Below the pieces are notes generated by a model. The model ran no database searches, was not told where the DNA came from, and was given only the letters and a program-made list of their open reading frames with translations. The position numbers and the translations under genes were made by a program. This document shows positions 33,281 to 44,004 of a stretch of DNA of 64,000 nucleotides, piece after piece. This DNA comes from Pegoplata infirma (taxonomy: Eukaryota; Arthropoda; Insecta; Diptera; Anthomyiidae). Positions within the stretch are counted from its first letter, which is position 1. Each line of letters opens with the position of its first letter. The stretch lies in contig OY992537.1 in NCBI GenBank assembly GCA_963921195.1, forward strand, positions 76,700,894-76,764,893, given 5' to 3'.

Positions 33281-34569
33281 TTTTTTTCACCTCCGCCATT
33301 TTTAATCACGGTACACTCTGATGAAGAGTGTAAATCGCCACATACAGGACAAACTGTGCTTAAGGTACAATAGGTTCTTGTGTGTCCATACTCTTGACAG
33401 TTTGAGCATTGAACTGGACCACTTCGTTTAAGCGGTTCCTCTACTGAAACTCTACGATGCAGAAGGTATCGTTCCGAGTAGATGGGATGAATTTCATTCT
33501 TCTTCAGCTTTTTGGATTCAGGCTCCAGCTCAACTCGAAACATTGGTTGAGGAACTTTTGCCCTGTTAAAAATGTTTACTACAACTTTCACTTTATAGCC
33601 CTTTTCTTCAAGAGCCTCCTTAATTTCATTAGGTTCTACACTGGATTCTATACCCTTAAATACCACAATTAACCCTTTGCTACTCTTCAACTGGTATGTA
33701 TAATAGCTTCTATTATTTTCGTGCAAGAACTTGGTTATTTCCCTATAGTTCTTCTCAGTGTAGACCTGTATTTTCGTCTCGTGTATGCTACCTTTTCTAA
33801 TTGGAATAATATGAAATGTATTATTCCCAATTAGTTTCGTAAAATTGGACACCAATTGGTTGGAGCTACGCTCACGAAGGAATATTGGTGGAGGTTTTGC
33901 CTCTTTACGGGTACTACTCGGATCCTGTAAATCAGTATCTGGTTCATCCAGAACTGAAAAACGATTGTTATTTAAGGGATTAGTGTTATCATTATTAGTG
34001 TTACTATTATGAACTTTCTGTTTTTTTGTTTCACTATTGTTATTATTTTTTTGTGGGCTACGGACTCTTTTGAATTTAAAGTAGCGGTCTATACCAGTCT
34101 GTATTGCCGCTTGTTTACTAGTTCCCGGTTTTTCAATTGTATTTGATGTACTTACATGTTTGTGTAACATACTTACAGAACTCTCATTAGACAATATAAG
34201 AGAGGGAGAGTTTATAATACCACTAATGTTGTTGTTGTTGGGAGTAATATTCATTGCTGCATTATCTTCGAATATGCTTTTAGGTGTGGGTGATTGAGTT
34301 TGACTCAAAGTTTTTTGTGTTGTATTGTTTTCAATATTGTTTATTGCTGTTTTAAAATTTGGCGGGTTAGTTTTTTTTTCACTTAAAAGTAAGGCTGGTG
34401 AGCATGATCGAGCTCTTTCTATTGGTTTTGCAGTTAAGAAATTTTTATTATATTGGGGATTATAAATGTTTTTATTTTGTGCACTGCTCTCTTCATAAAA
34501 TGAAATGTAGGAATTTCTTCCGTTTAAACTGAGCCTTGACTCATTTATTTGTGTATTATTTTCACTCAT
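33211..34569 (-). CDS. LINE ORF1, gag-like RNA-binding protein (0-frame part)
   Basis: Coats element RNA and carries it to the nucleus in related elements. From Met at 34,569 the protein has an Asn/Ser-rich N-terminal half, a region like the PRE_C2HC domain of Drosophila X-element and Jockey gags (SKGLIVVFKGIE to about LLHRRVSVEEP), then two zinc knuckles: CSNCQEYGHTRTYC (388-401) and CPVCGDLHSSSEC (407-419). An upstream in-frame ATG at 34,611 adds 14 mostly hydrophobic residues that look like read-through of leader sequence, so I prefer 34,569. After GGGEK the frame passes an A7 run and then runs about 24 unrelated codons to a stop. The expected third knuckle lies in another frame (next entry). 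Confidence 0.85.
   Translation of the reverse strand: MSENNTQINESRLSLNGRNSYISFYEESSAQNKNIYNPQYNKNFLTAKPIERARSCSPALLLSEKKTNPPNFKTAINNIENNTTQKTLSQTQSPTPKSIFEDNAAMNITPNNNNISGIINSPSLILSNESSVSMLHKHVSTSNTIEKPGTSKQAAIQTGIDRYFKFKRVRSPQKNNNNSETKKQKVHNSNTNNDNTNPLNNNRFSVLDEPDTDLQDPSSTRKEAKPPPIFLRERSSNQLVSNFTKLIGNNTFHIIPIRKGSIHETKIQVYTEKNYREITKFLHENNRSYYTYQLKSSKGLIVVFKGIESSVEPNEIKEALEEKGYKVKVVVNIFNRAKVPQPMFRVELEPESKKLKKNEIHPIYSERYLLHRRVSVEEPLKRSGPVQCSNCQEYGHTRTYCTLSTVCPVCGDLHSSSECTVIKNGGGEKNVVIAEITTLQNIGDAQFIRNLK
33278..33290 (-). other. Frame-change site in ORF1: A7 run
   Basis: On the minus strand the bases read GGTGAAAAAAATGTAG. In the 0 frame the codons are GAA AAA AAT, which makes A AAA AAT, a canonical -1 slippery heptamer. 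Slipping back one base puts TGT AGT AAT TGC (the third knuckle) in frame. One missing A in the run would have the same effect. Confidence 0.7.
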
Positions 34570-34815
34570 GCACTCTTTGCAAAAATTAAAAAAAAAAAGC
34601 AAACAAAACAAAGAACAAGCCTTTGTAGTGTTGAATATTTTTTTTCCTTTTTTAATTTATAATTTTTAAATATTTTTTTGGCACAGTATTTTAACAACAA
34701 AAGTATATCTTATTGCACTATTTTATTTTAATTTAAAAGCGTCTATTCGCTGGTATTTTTTGAAAATTTTTTTTAATGCACTTTCACATAAATTTTATTA
34801 AATTCACGGAGCGAG

Positions 34816-34827
34816 TTCTACTCACAT
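34816..34827. repeat. Target-site duplication, LINE 5' side
   Basis: TTCTACTCACAT, identical to 29,971-29,982. Confidence 0.85.
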
Positions 34828-35042
34828 AACAAATATGGTTGTTACAACCGTAAATATGCCAACCTCATTTTTGAGGTTTTCGTAACCTGTCATGAGGTTG
34901 TCACAATCTCAATACGGTTTTGGCAAACGAAATATGGCTGTGAAAACCAAAATATAGTTGTACCAACCAAATAACCAGTTGGAACAACCTCAAAAATGAG
35001 GTTGGAATGTTTATGGTTGTGGCAACTGTATTTGTTACAAGT
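34822..35042. repeat. AACCTCATTTTTGAGGTT palindromic-word element
   Basis: CATAACAAATATGGTTGTTA at the left is mirrored by CAACTGTATTTGTTACAAG at the right. Inside, CAACCTCATTTTTGAGG and GGTTGT/ACAACC words recur in both orientations. The LINE landed just at its left edge, so its left part overlaps the duplication. Confidence 0.5.
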
Positions 35043-35780
35043 TTTTTCCTATTTTGAACGCCCGAGAAAAGTTTTATTCTCCTAGGGCTAAAGCTTATGT
35101 GATAAAAATTTGAGGCAAATCGTATTAAAATAAACTGTGGCGCCCGGTTAAAAATTTTTGATTTTTGAAAAAATAAAAAAAATATATGTATGTCTTGCGA
35201 CACATTATATTTTTTTATTTTGATGCGCTGAATAAGAATATTAAAAAAATATAAAATCGGTTAAAAGGTTTTCGAGACATCGCTTTTTTTTCCGTTGATC
35301 CTTTCCTGATTGGTTCGAAAGTTAGTAAAAGTAGCTATGCGTTCCTCGTACTAAAAAAGTTTTGAAATGAAGTTATGTATTAAGCTACATATAACTTTTT
35401 TTTTTATCAAAAAGTAATAGAACTGGACAAAATTTACTACTATTTTAGTGGTAAATTTCTCGAATTTCGGTAAAATTGATGCAAAATTGTCGGCATATCG
35501 ATTAATCTAATGCAATGATCAAATCAATTGAAATCCATCAATTTGTGTTGGTGATATTTTAATTTAAGAAAAAACACTTTTTTAAAAAGATAAAATTTTG
35601 AAAAGTTGGCAATATCTCGAAAACTGTTCTACCTTAAAAACTTTGGAGAGGATTTTCGGATTCAGAGTAAGATTTAACATGTAAAATAATTGCAAAATTT
35701 CGTGTGTCGATATTTTGTTAAACAAGTGTACTTGCTTGAAAAGTTGGTATGATTAATTTTGTAATAAGTTGCGTATGATT
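35043..35780. other. AT-rich stretch, no gene seen
   Basis: Includes AAAATCGGTTAAAAGGTTTT near 35,254 and CTCGAAAACTGTTCTACC near 35,615, typical of old repeats here, but no ends. Confidence 0.35.
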
Positions 35781-36135
35781 AATTTTGTAATTGCCTTTAA
35801 ATAACAATCATACGCAACGGTGCACAGTAGTTTACTTTTAATAATTTGACTATTCAGTAAGTATGTACTGGACCGATTGCAGCGAAATTCATAACGGTTA
35901 TAGTCTACATAATTTCGAACTTAAGTTTGGACGCTGGAATCCACATGACCAATAAGGGCACCACCAGGTGCCCCTAAAGTATGACATGTTTAATACACAA
36001 AAACTTTAAATGCTTTCAGATCATGCGTTTAAAAATCTAGTGCTAAACTACTATAATGCCTTGAGGGGTTTGTTACATAAAATATCAACTTTCATTTGCC
36101 TTTGGTTTCATCCCATTCCGATTCGGAAAGTTCAA
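35781..36135. repeat. Dispersed repeat, inverse of 53,205-53,535
   Basis: CAATCATACGCAACGGTGCACAG, the GACCGATTGCAGCGAAATTC word, and TTTCATTTGCCTTTGGTTTC with CCCATTCCGATT match the copy at 53.2-53.5 kb; most of it is inverted relative to that copy. Part also resembles 52,160-52,240. Confidence 0.55.
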
Positions 36136-36310
36136 ATTTGTATCACTGTGTTTTTATTAAAAATAAAATTTTTCTTTTAATAGTGCAATGAAAAATAATT
36201 CGAGGTCATTTATTTTTTCCATTATAAATTAGCATAGTACCTTTGTTTATTCTGATTTCTTTATAGGGATATTCTCCCAAAAAACACTCTGTTGGTTTCT
36301 GCTTTCAAAA
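36136..36310. repeat. Fragment of the 44-kb foldback family
   Basis: GTGCAATGAAAAATAATTCG, GGGATATTCTCCCAAAAAAC and TTCTGCTTTCAAAAAAATTG match 44,175-44,325 at moderate identity. Confidence 0.5.
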
Positions 36311-37093
36311 AAATTGGTTATCTTAAGGATTAAATTGAAGACTGTATTATCACATTTTTCTAAAATCTTCTGATGATGGGGAAAAAATTGGAAAAACTCC
36401 GAATCAATCGGTAAGTTAATTCTAAAATTGGACAAATTTTATGAAAATAAAGTAATTTTAGTACGCATTCTATCAAGAATTCTAAAAAAAATATTTTTTT
36501 TTTGTATTTCTTTAATTTTTCCAAAAAAATAATAATATTACTTAAAATCCTAGTGAAGGTAACTTTATAATTGCAATGTTTGAAACCGAATTGGCAATAT
36601 TAGAAATGTCTACAATTTCTAGAAATTAACTTTCTTCTGTACTTAAAAGGATATGAATTTTAGGTTTAGCATCTCGGCTTATCGGCCATATCAGTGTTTA
36701 AAAATTTTGTTGTTTCCTTATGAAACAATGTGGACCTTCCGGAAAATTTCGATAACTCCCGAATATGGTTTTGGGCAAAAATACGTGTCAAATTAAATTA
36801 AATTAAATAAAGATTATTTCGTATTCATGTGGATTTCGTACAAGAGGGGGGAAAGAGGAAATTCCCCCTCCCAGACCAAAATTCAAAAAGAAAAAAAAGA
36901 GGAAAAAAGAAAGAAGGAAATTTTCTAAAAAAAAAATTTAAGCCAAAAATTATAGAAATCCGAAAATTTTTAATAAGAAAAAAATCTGACAATTTTTATA
37001 AAAAATTTTAAATTTTTGAACGAAAAATATGACTTATTTTAAAAATTTTCTGGGAAAAAATATCTGTCAATCTTATTATGAATTTTATTTTGG
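36311..37093. other. AT-rich stretch, no gene seen
   Basis: A purine-rich A/G tract lies at 36,840-36,930; otherwise nothing was recognised. Confidence 0.35.
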
Positions 37094-37199
37094 TATCCCG
37101 AGTAAAAATTTTTTAATATGATCTTATATACTTTTATAAAGTCATATCTATATATATAAAAGAGTAATGTGACTGACTGACTGACTGACTGACTTATTG

Positions 37200-38183
37200 A
37201 CTGATTCATCATCGCCCAGCCCAAACCGCTGAAGCTAGAGACTTGAAATTTGGACTGCAGGTTCACCTCCCGGAATGTAGATCCACTAAGGCTGGATTTT
37301 TGTCAATGTTGATTCTAAGGGGGTAAAAAGGGTAAAAAACTGTACTTTTGGTACTTTTTATATCTCCTGAAATAATGGTCGTAGGGACTTGAAATTTAGA
37401 CTGTATGTTCACCTCCCGGAATATAGATCCTCTAAGGCTGGATTTTTGCCAGTGTTGATTCTAAGGGGGTAAAAAGGGTAAAAAACTGTACTTTTGATAC
37501 TTTTTGTATCTCCTGAAATAATGGTGGTAGAGACTTGAAATTTGGAGAGTATTTTCACATCCCGGAATACAGATCCACTAAGGCTGGATTTTTGCCAGTG
37601 TTGATTCTAAGGGGGTAAAAAGGGTAAAAAACTGTACTTTTGGTACTTTTTATATCTCCTGAAATAATGGTCATAGAAACTTGAAATTTGGACTGCATGT
37701 TAACCTCCCGGAATATAGATCCCCTAAGGCTAGATTTTTGCCAATGTTGATTCTAAAGGGGTAAAAAGGGTAAACATGTGTTCTTTTGGTATATTTTATA
37801 TTTCCTTAAATAACGGTACTAGAAACTTGAAATTTGCAATGTCGGTTCACTTCCCGGAAAAAATATTCACTAAGGCTAGGTTTTTGCCAATGTTGATTCT
37901 ACGGGGGGTAAAATGGGTAAAAAAGTGTACTTTTGGTACTTTTTATATCTCCTAAAATAATTTTCATAGAGACTTGAACTTTGGACTGTATGTTCACATC
38001 CTGGAAAATGGATCCACTAAGGCTGGATTTTTGCCAATGTTGATTCTAAGGGGGTAAAAAGGGTAAAAATCTGTACTTTTGGTACCTTTTATATTTCCTT
38101 AAAAAATTGTCACAGAGACTTGAAATTTGGACTGTATGTTCACCTCCCGGGATATATGTAGATCCCCTAAGGCTGGATTTTTG
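37200..38183 (+). repeat. 146-bp tandem units in left Helitron
   Basis: GATTCTAAGGGGGTAAAAAG recurs at 37,311, 37,457, 37,603, 37,749, 37,895 and 38,042, a 146-147-bp period. Units also carry ACTTGAAATTTGGACTG, CACCTCCCGGAATATAGAT and CTAAGGCTGGATTTTTGCC. Confidence 0.9.
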
Positions 38184-39033
38184 GTACCTTTTATAAAAAG
38201 TGCCTTTTATAAAAAGTGCCTTTTATAAAAAGTGCCTTTTATAAAAAGTGCCTTTTATAAAAAGTACCTTTTATAAAAAGTGCCTTTAATAAAAAGTACC
38301 TTTTATAAAAAGTGCCTTTTATAAAAAGTACCTTTTATAAAAAGTACCTTTTATAAATAGTACCTTTTATAAAAAGTACCTTTTATAAAAAGTACCTTTT
38401 ATAAAAAGTACCTTTTATAAAAAGTACCTTTTATAAAAAGTGCCTTTTATAAAAAGTACCTTTTATAAAAAGTACCTTTTATAAAAAGTACCTTTTATAA
38501 AAAGTATCTTTTATAAAAAGTACCTTTTATAAAAAGTACCTTTTATAAAAAGTGCCTTTTATAAAAAGTACCTTTTATAAAAAGTACCTTTTATAAAAAG
38601 TACCTTTTATAAAAAGTACCTTTTATAAAAAGTACCTTTTATAAAAAGTACCTTTTATAAAAAGTACCTTTTATAAAAAGTACCTTTTATAAAAAGTACC
38701 TTTTATAAAAAGTACCTTTTATAAAAAGTACCTTTTATAAAAAGTACCTTTTATAAAAAGTACCTTTATAAAAAGTAACATTTATAAAAAGTACCTTTTA
38801 TAAAAAGTACCTTTTATAAAAAGTACCTTTTATAAAAAGTACCTTTTATAAAAAGTACCTTTTAAAAAAGTACCTTTTATAAAAAGTACCTTTTATAAAA
38901 AGTACCTTTTATAAAAAGTACCTTTTATAAAAAGTACCTTTTATAAAAAGTACCTTTATAAAAAGTACCTTTTTTAAAAAGTATCATTTGTAAAAAGTAT
39001 CTTTTGTAAAAAGTACCTTTTATAAAAAGTACC
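38184..39033 (+). repeat. 16-bp satellite TTTTATAAAAAGTACC
   Basis: About 53 units with rare variants (GTGCC instead of GTACC, a few 15-bp or altered units). Variants fall in the same order in the inverted copy. The unit corresponds to the GGTACCTTTTATA part of the 146-bp repeat just before it, so it probably arose by amplification of that segment. Confidence 0.92.
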
Positions 39034-39925
39034 GAAAGGACTTTTTGGTACTTTTTTATTTCCTGATATAATATTCATAGAAACTTTTTATATTTCCAGT
39101 AATGTAGATTGGGTAAAAAAAACATTGCTAAAAAAGTGTATTTACGGTACTTTTGATATCTTCTGACGTGATCCTAGAAAATTGAAATATGGAATGTAGG
39201 ATTCTTCGGTGAAGAAAAAAACATTCTGGAAGAGGTACTTTTTGGAAATTCCATTTCTAGCGGGGGTTAGAAAGTGTACTTTTGGTACTTTTTTTTATGT
39301 TCCTATAATAATGACCTAGATATCAACTATTAAACTAAAAGCCCCAGAAAAAACACCCAAGAGAAGGCCATATTTTAAAGCAGGTAACAGTGGTGTAAAA
39401 TGGTACTTTTCATATCTATAAGATAAATGCAATTTATTTCTTTAACGCATATTATATGGAGAGGAATGAAACTAACATGGAACGAAAGAAAATGAAATTG
39501 GAAATGAAATGGAAATAGAACGGGGAACGAAATGCAATAGAGCTTGGAACAATATGGAATGATACTTTTTATTCAAATTTTTCGTATTTGACTTTTTTAC
39601 TCCATATTTTTTTCTTTATATGTTTTTCCACTCAAACTTATTTTTATTCAATTTCTTTTTTCACTCAAAACCCGTTATAGGGGCTCTAAAATTGCCAATA
39701 TAGTTTTTCACCGGAACGAGCATGATGACGTACCAGCGAAGTTATTCAAATTTTATTGTTCAAATTATGCATTGAAATATTATTTTATGAAAGACTTAAA
39801 CGTCCACAAGTAAATAAAACAAAGACTATGTAGGGGAATTTTTTGAAATCGATAGAGTTATCCTGATCCTTCTATTATCCGGTAATCAATACAACCGGTA
39901 ACGAAGTACCGGTACGGCAAGCTAG

Positions 39926-40761
39926 TTATTTCATATATGATCATGTGCAACACTATGTCTTACGAGATAAATTTATATAATAAATTTTGATGTGGGATTT
40001 TTTAAGATATCGCCATACATAACTATTGCTGTGTTTTTCAATAAGTGGACTTATTTTCGGATTAATCTTATTTAGTTTAAAATAAATATTTTAACATGCC
40101 AAAACAAATTTGGAATATTTTTTTCCGTAATCTACTATAAATTAGCAATTATAATCCGAAAAAATAATAAAAAAATTTTGCAAATGAAAAAAGTTATAAA
40201 TAAATCAAAACTAATCCAATAAAATTTTAGGATTTAATAAGTCCACTTTGGATTAATTTTGATTTATTTATAACTTTTTTCATTTTTCAAATTTTTTATT
40301 ATTTTTTCGGATTATAATTGCTAATTTATTGTAGATTACGGAAAAAAATATTCCAATTTTTTTTTTGGTATGTTAAAATATTTTTTTTAAACAAAATAAG
40401 ATTAATCTAAAAAATAAATCCACTTTTTGAAAAACACAGCATATATGTTGTAACATCTGGTGCCATGCATCATTTTAAATTTCTAAGCGTTTTATATAAA
40501 ATTTTATATGCCTTCATTATTTTTTAATTTTTTTTAAAGTTTTTTCCAAGAACATATTTTTATCGCGAATATTTTCAAAGTGTTTTATATAAAATTTCAT
40601 ATGACTTCATATTGTTTTATTTTTCTAAGTTTTTCCAAGCACCACTTTATCACGAATATTTTCTAAGTGTTTTATATAAAATTTTATATGACTCCATCTT
40701 TTAAGTTTTTTTCAAGGAACATTTTTTTATCGCAAATATTTTCTAAGTGTTTTATATAAAA
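39926..40761. other. Spacer between inverted Helitrons
   Basis: Contains a 413-bp foldback (next entry) and, at 40,480-40,760, three to four units of about 85-95 bp with TTTTCTAAGTGTTTTATATA. The right Helitron sits after one such unit. Confidence 0.7.
40028..40440. mobile_element. 413-bp foldback with GCTGTGTTTTTCA ends
   Basis: GCTGTGTTTTTCAATAAGTG is mirrored by CACTTTTTGAAAAACACAGC; arms of about 190 bp are strongly similar through the centre (TTATAACTTTTTTCATTTT words). Non-coding; superfamily unclear. Confidence 0.65.
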
Positions 40762-41654
40762 CTAGCTTGCCGTCCCGGTACTTCGTTACCGGTTGTATTG
40801 ATTACCGGATAATAGAAGGATCAGGATAACTCTATCGATTTCAAAAAATTCCCCTACATAGTCTTTGTTTTATTTACTTGTGGACGTTTAAGTCTTTCAT
40901 AAAATAATATTTCAATGCATAATTTGAACAATAAAATTTGAATAACTTCGCTGGTACGTCATCATGCTCGTTCCGGTGAAAAACTATATTGGCAATTTTA
41001 GAGCCCCTATAACGGGTTTTGAGTGAAAAAAGAAATTGAATAAAAATAAGTTTGAGTGGAAAAACATATAAAGAAAAAAATATGGAGTAAAAAAGTCAAA
41101 TACGAAAAATTTGAATAAAAAGTATCATTCCATATTGTTCCAAGCTCTATTGCATTTCGTTCCCCGTTCTATTTCCATTTCATTTCCAATTTCATTTTCT
41201 TTCGTTCCATGTTAGTTTCATTCCTCTCCATATAATATGCGTTAAAGAAATAAATTGCATTTATCTTATAGATATGGAAAGTACCATTTTACACCACTGT
41301 TACCTGCTTTAAAATATGGCCTTCTCTTGGGTGTTTTTTCTGGGGCTTTTAGTTTAATAGTTGATATCTAGGTCATTATTATAGGAACATAAAAAAAAGT
41401 ACCAAAAGTACACTTTCTAACCCCCGCTAGAAATGGAATTTCCAAAAAGTACCTCTTCCAGAATGTTTTTTTCTTCACCGAAGAATCCTACATTCCATAT
41501 TTCAATTTTCTAGGATCACGTCAGAAGATATCAAAAGTACCGTAAATACACTTTTTTAGCAATGTTTTTTTTACCCAATCTACATTACTGGAAATATAAA
41601 AAGTTTCTATGAATATTATATCAGGAAATAAAAAAGTACCAAAAAGTCCTTTCG

Positions 41655-42455
41655 GTACTTTTTATAAAAGGTACTTTTTACAAAAGATACTTTTTACAAA
41701 TGATACTTTTTAAAAAAGGTACTTTTTATAAAGGTACTTTTTATAAAAGGTACTTTTTATAAAAGGTACTTTTTATAAAAGGTACTTTTTATAAAAGGTA
41801 CTTTTTTAAAAGGTACTTTTTATAAAAGGTACTTTTTATAAAAGGTACTTTTTATAAAAGGTACTTTTTATAAATGTTACTTTTTATAAAGGTACTTTTT
41901 ATAAAAGGTACTTTTTATAAAAGGTACTTTTTATAAAAGGTACTTTTTATAAAAGGTACTTTTTATAAAAGGTACTTTTTATAAAAGGTACTTTTTATAA
42001 AAGGTACTTTTTATAAAAGGTACTTTTTATAAAAGGTACTTTTTATAAAAGGTACTTTTTATAAAAGGCACTTTTTATAAAAGGTACTTTTTATAAAAGG
42101 TACTTTTTATAAAAGATACTTTTTATAAAAGGTACTTTTTATAAAAGGTACTTTTTATAAAAGGTACTTTTTATAAAAGGCACTTTTTATAAAAGGTACT
42201 TTTTATAAAAGGTACTTTTTATAAAAGGTACTTTTTATAAAAGGTACTTTTTATAAAAGGTACTATTTATAAAAGGTACTTTTTATAAAAGGTACTTTTT
42301 ATAAAAGGCACTTTTTATAAAAGGTACTTTTTATTAAAGGCACTTTTTATAAAAGGTACTTTTTATAAAAGGCACTTTTTATAAAAGGCACTTTTTATAA
42401 AAGGCACTTTTTATAAAAGGCACTTTTTATAAAAGGTACTTTTTATAAAAGGTAC
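41655..42455 (-). repeat. 16-bp satellite, right copy
   Basis: About 50 units of the same repeat in reverse orientation (GGTACTTTTTATAAAA). The positions of GTGCC, AAATAG, AATAAA and GTATC variant units mirror the left array. Confidence 0.92.
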
Positions 42456-43430
42456 CAAAAATCCAGCCTTAGGGGATCTACATATATCCCGGGAGGTGAA
42501 CATACAGTCCAAATTTCAAGTCTCTGTGACAATTTTTTAAGGAAATATAAAAGGTACCAAAAGTACAGATTTTTACCCTTTTTACCCCCTTAGAATCAAC
42601 ATTGGCAAAAATCCAGCCTTAGTGGATCCATTTTCCAGGATGTGAACATACAGTCCAAAGTTCAAGTCTCTATGAAAATTATTTTAGGAGATATAAAAAG
42701 TACCAAAAGTACACTTTTTTACCCATTTTACCCCCCGTAGAATCAACATTGGCAAAAACCTAGCCTTAGTGAATATTTTTTCCGGGAAGTGAACCGACAT
42801 TGCAAATTTCAAGTTTCTAGTACCGTTATTTAAGGAAATATAAAATATACCAAAAGAACACATGTTTACCCTTTTTACCCCTTTAGAATCAACATTGGCA
42901 AAAATCTAGCCTTAGGGGATCTATATTCCGGGAGGTTAACATGCAGTCCAAATTTCAAGTTTCTATGACCATTATTTCAGGAGATATAAAAAGTACCAAA
43001 AGTACAGTTTTTTACCCTTTTTACCCCCTTAGAATCAACACTGGCAAAAATCCAGCCTTAGTGGATCTGTATTCCGGGATGTGAAAATACTCTCCAAATT
43101 TCAAGTCTCTACCACCATTATTTCAGGAGATACAAAAAGTATCAAAAGTACAGTTTTTTACCCTTTTTACCCCCTTAGAATCAACACTGGCAAAAATCCA
43201 GCCTTAGAGGATCTATATTCCGGGAGGTGAACATACAGTCTAAATTTCAAGTCCCTACGACCATTATTTCAGGAGATATAAAAAGTACCAAAAGTACAGT
43301 TTTTTACCCTTTTTACCCCCTTAGAATCAACATTGACAAAAATCCAGCCTTAGTGGATCTACATTCCGGGAGGTGAACCTGCAGTCCAAATTTCAAGTCT
43401 CTAGCTTCAGCGGTTTGGGCTGGGCGATGA
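42456..43430 (-). repeat. 146-bp tandem units, right copy
   Basis: Reverse-complement mirror of 37,200-38,183, with the same unit order. Confidence 0.9.
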
Positions 43431-44004
43431 TGAATCAGTCAATAAGTCAGTCAGTCAGTCACATTACTCTTTTATATATATAGATGGACAAAATTTTTTG
43501 AAAATATTTTCTAAGTGTTTTATATAAAATTTAGCATGACTCCATTTTTTGAAATTTTTCTAAGTTTTTTAAAGTACAACTGATTTTTATTATTTTAATT
43601 TTTCAACTTTTTATTAAAAACTAAAAAAAACATCCGATTTATAAAACTGTATAAATTTTAATATAATTGGATATAATTTTATATCATTGGATTAGTCCAA
43701 AACTTGTATCAAAGTCGATATAAAGTTATTTAAACTGATATTATTAGCAATATTCGATCAAATCTTATGAAACCATTTTTCGTATAATATTATATCAAAA
43801 TAGACACGAACCCATATTAAATTATATATTGTGTCACATCATTTTTTTTACTCGGGATAAAAAAATATTTAGAATGTGTTTTTTTTATAAAGAATACGGA
43901 AGCTAAATTTTATTTACATAAAAAATGTTAGCCTACTACATATTAATAGGAAACATATCTTAAACTCTTAAATATGTTGATAGTCATAAAAAAAAAAATT
44001 ACTA

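Larger units (their letters stand above)
29983..34815 (-). mobile_element. Full-length Jockey-clade LINE
   Basis: A 4.8-kb non-LTR retrotransposon on the minus strand. It begins CTCGCTCCGTGAATTT (34,815), has a 5' leader of about 250 bp, ORF1 (gag-like with zinc knuckles), ORF2 (endonuclease and reverse transcriptase), a 3' UTR of about 130 bp with AATAAA at 30,010-30,005, and a poly(A) tail seen as poly-T at 29,983-29,995. A perfect 12-bp duplication flanks it. An exact duplication and an open ORF2 indicate a recent insertion. It is the only element in the window with long coding capacity. Confidence 0.93.
37147..39925 (+). mobile_element. Non-autonomous Helitron, left copy of inverted pair
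   Basis: Starts TCTATATATATAAAAGAG and GTGACTGACTGACTGAC, ends CTAG with a T after it and an A before the 5' end. A CCGGTA-ACGAAG-TACCGG hairpin sits 9 bases before CTAG (39,895-39,912). Interior: about 6.5 tandem units of 146 bp (37,200-38,183), then a 16-bp satellite (38,184-39,033), then 0.9 kb of unique sequence. No protein is encoded. It is nearly identical to the minus-strand copy at 40,762-43,484. Confidence 0.92.
40762..43484 (-). mobile_element. Non-autonomous Helitron, right copy of inverted pair
   Basis: Exact mirror layout of the left copy: CTAG at 40,765-40,762, CCGGTA/TACCGG hairpin at 40,775-40,792, and TC end at 43,484, again between A and T on its own strand. By eye only a few single-base differences and about three satellite units distinguish the copies outside small indels (2,723 against 2,779 bp). 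Flanking sequences differ. Confidence 0.92.
37096..43857. mobile_element. CCCGAGTAAAA-ended TIR element housing two Helitrons
   Basis: TCCCGAGTAAAAATTTTTT at 37,096 is mirrored by TTTTTTTACTCGGGA ending at 43,857, and each end is next to TA, a candidate target duplication. The same TIR occurs in the neighbour at 44,005-46,287. Between the ends are two inverted Helitrons, a 413-bp foldback (40,028-40,440), a short tandem array with AAGTGTTTTATATAAAA words (40,480-40,760 and after 43,485) and AT-rich TATATAATATTA-type words. Confidence 0.65.

Noticed and set aside
38184..39033. Regular short repeats as a CRISPR array
   Set aside because: Units are head-to-tail 16-mers without unique spacers, inside a Helitron in a eukaryotic genome.
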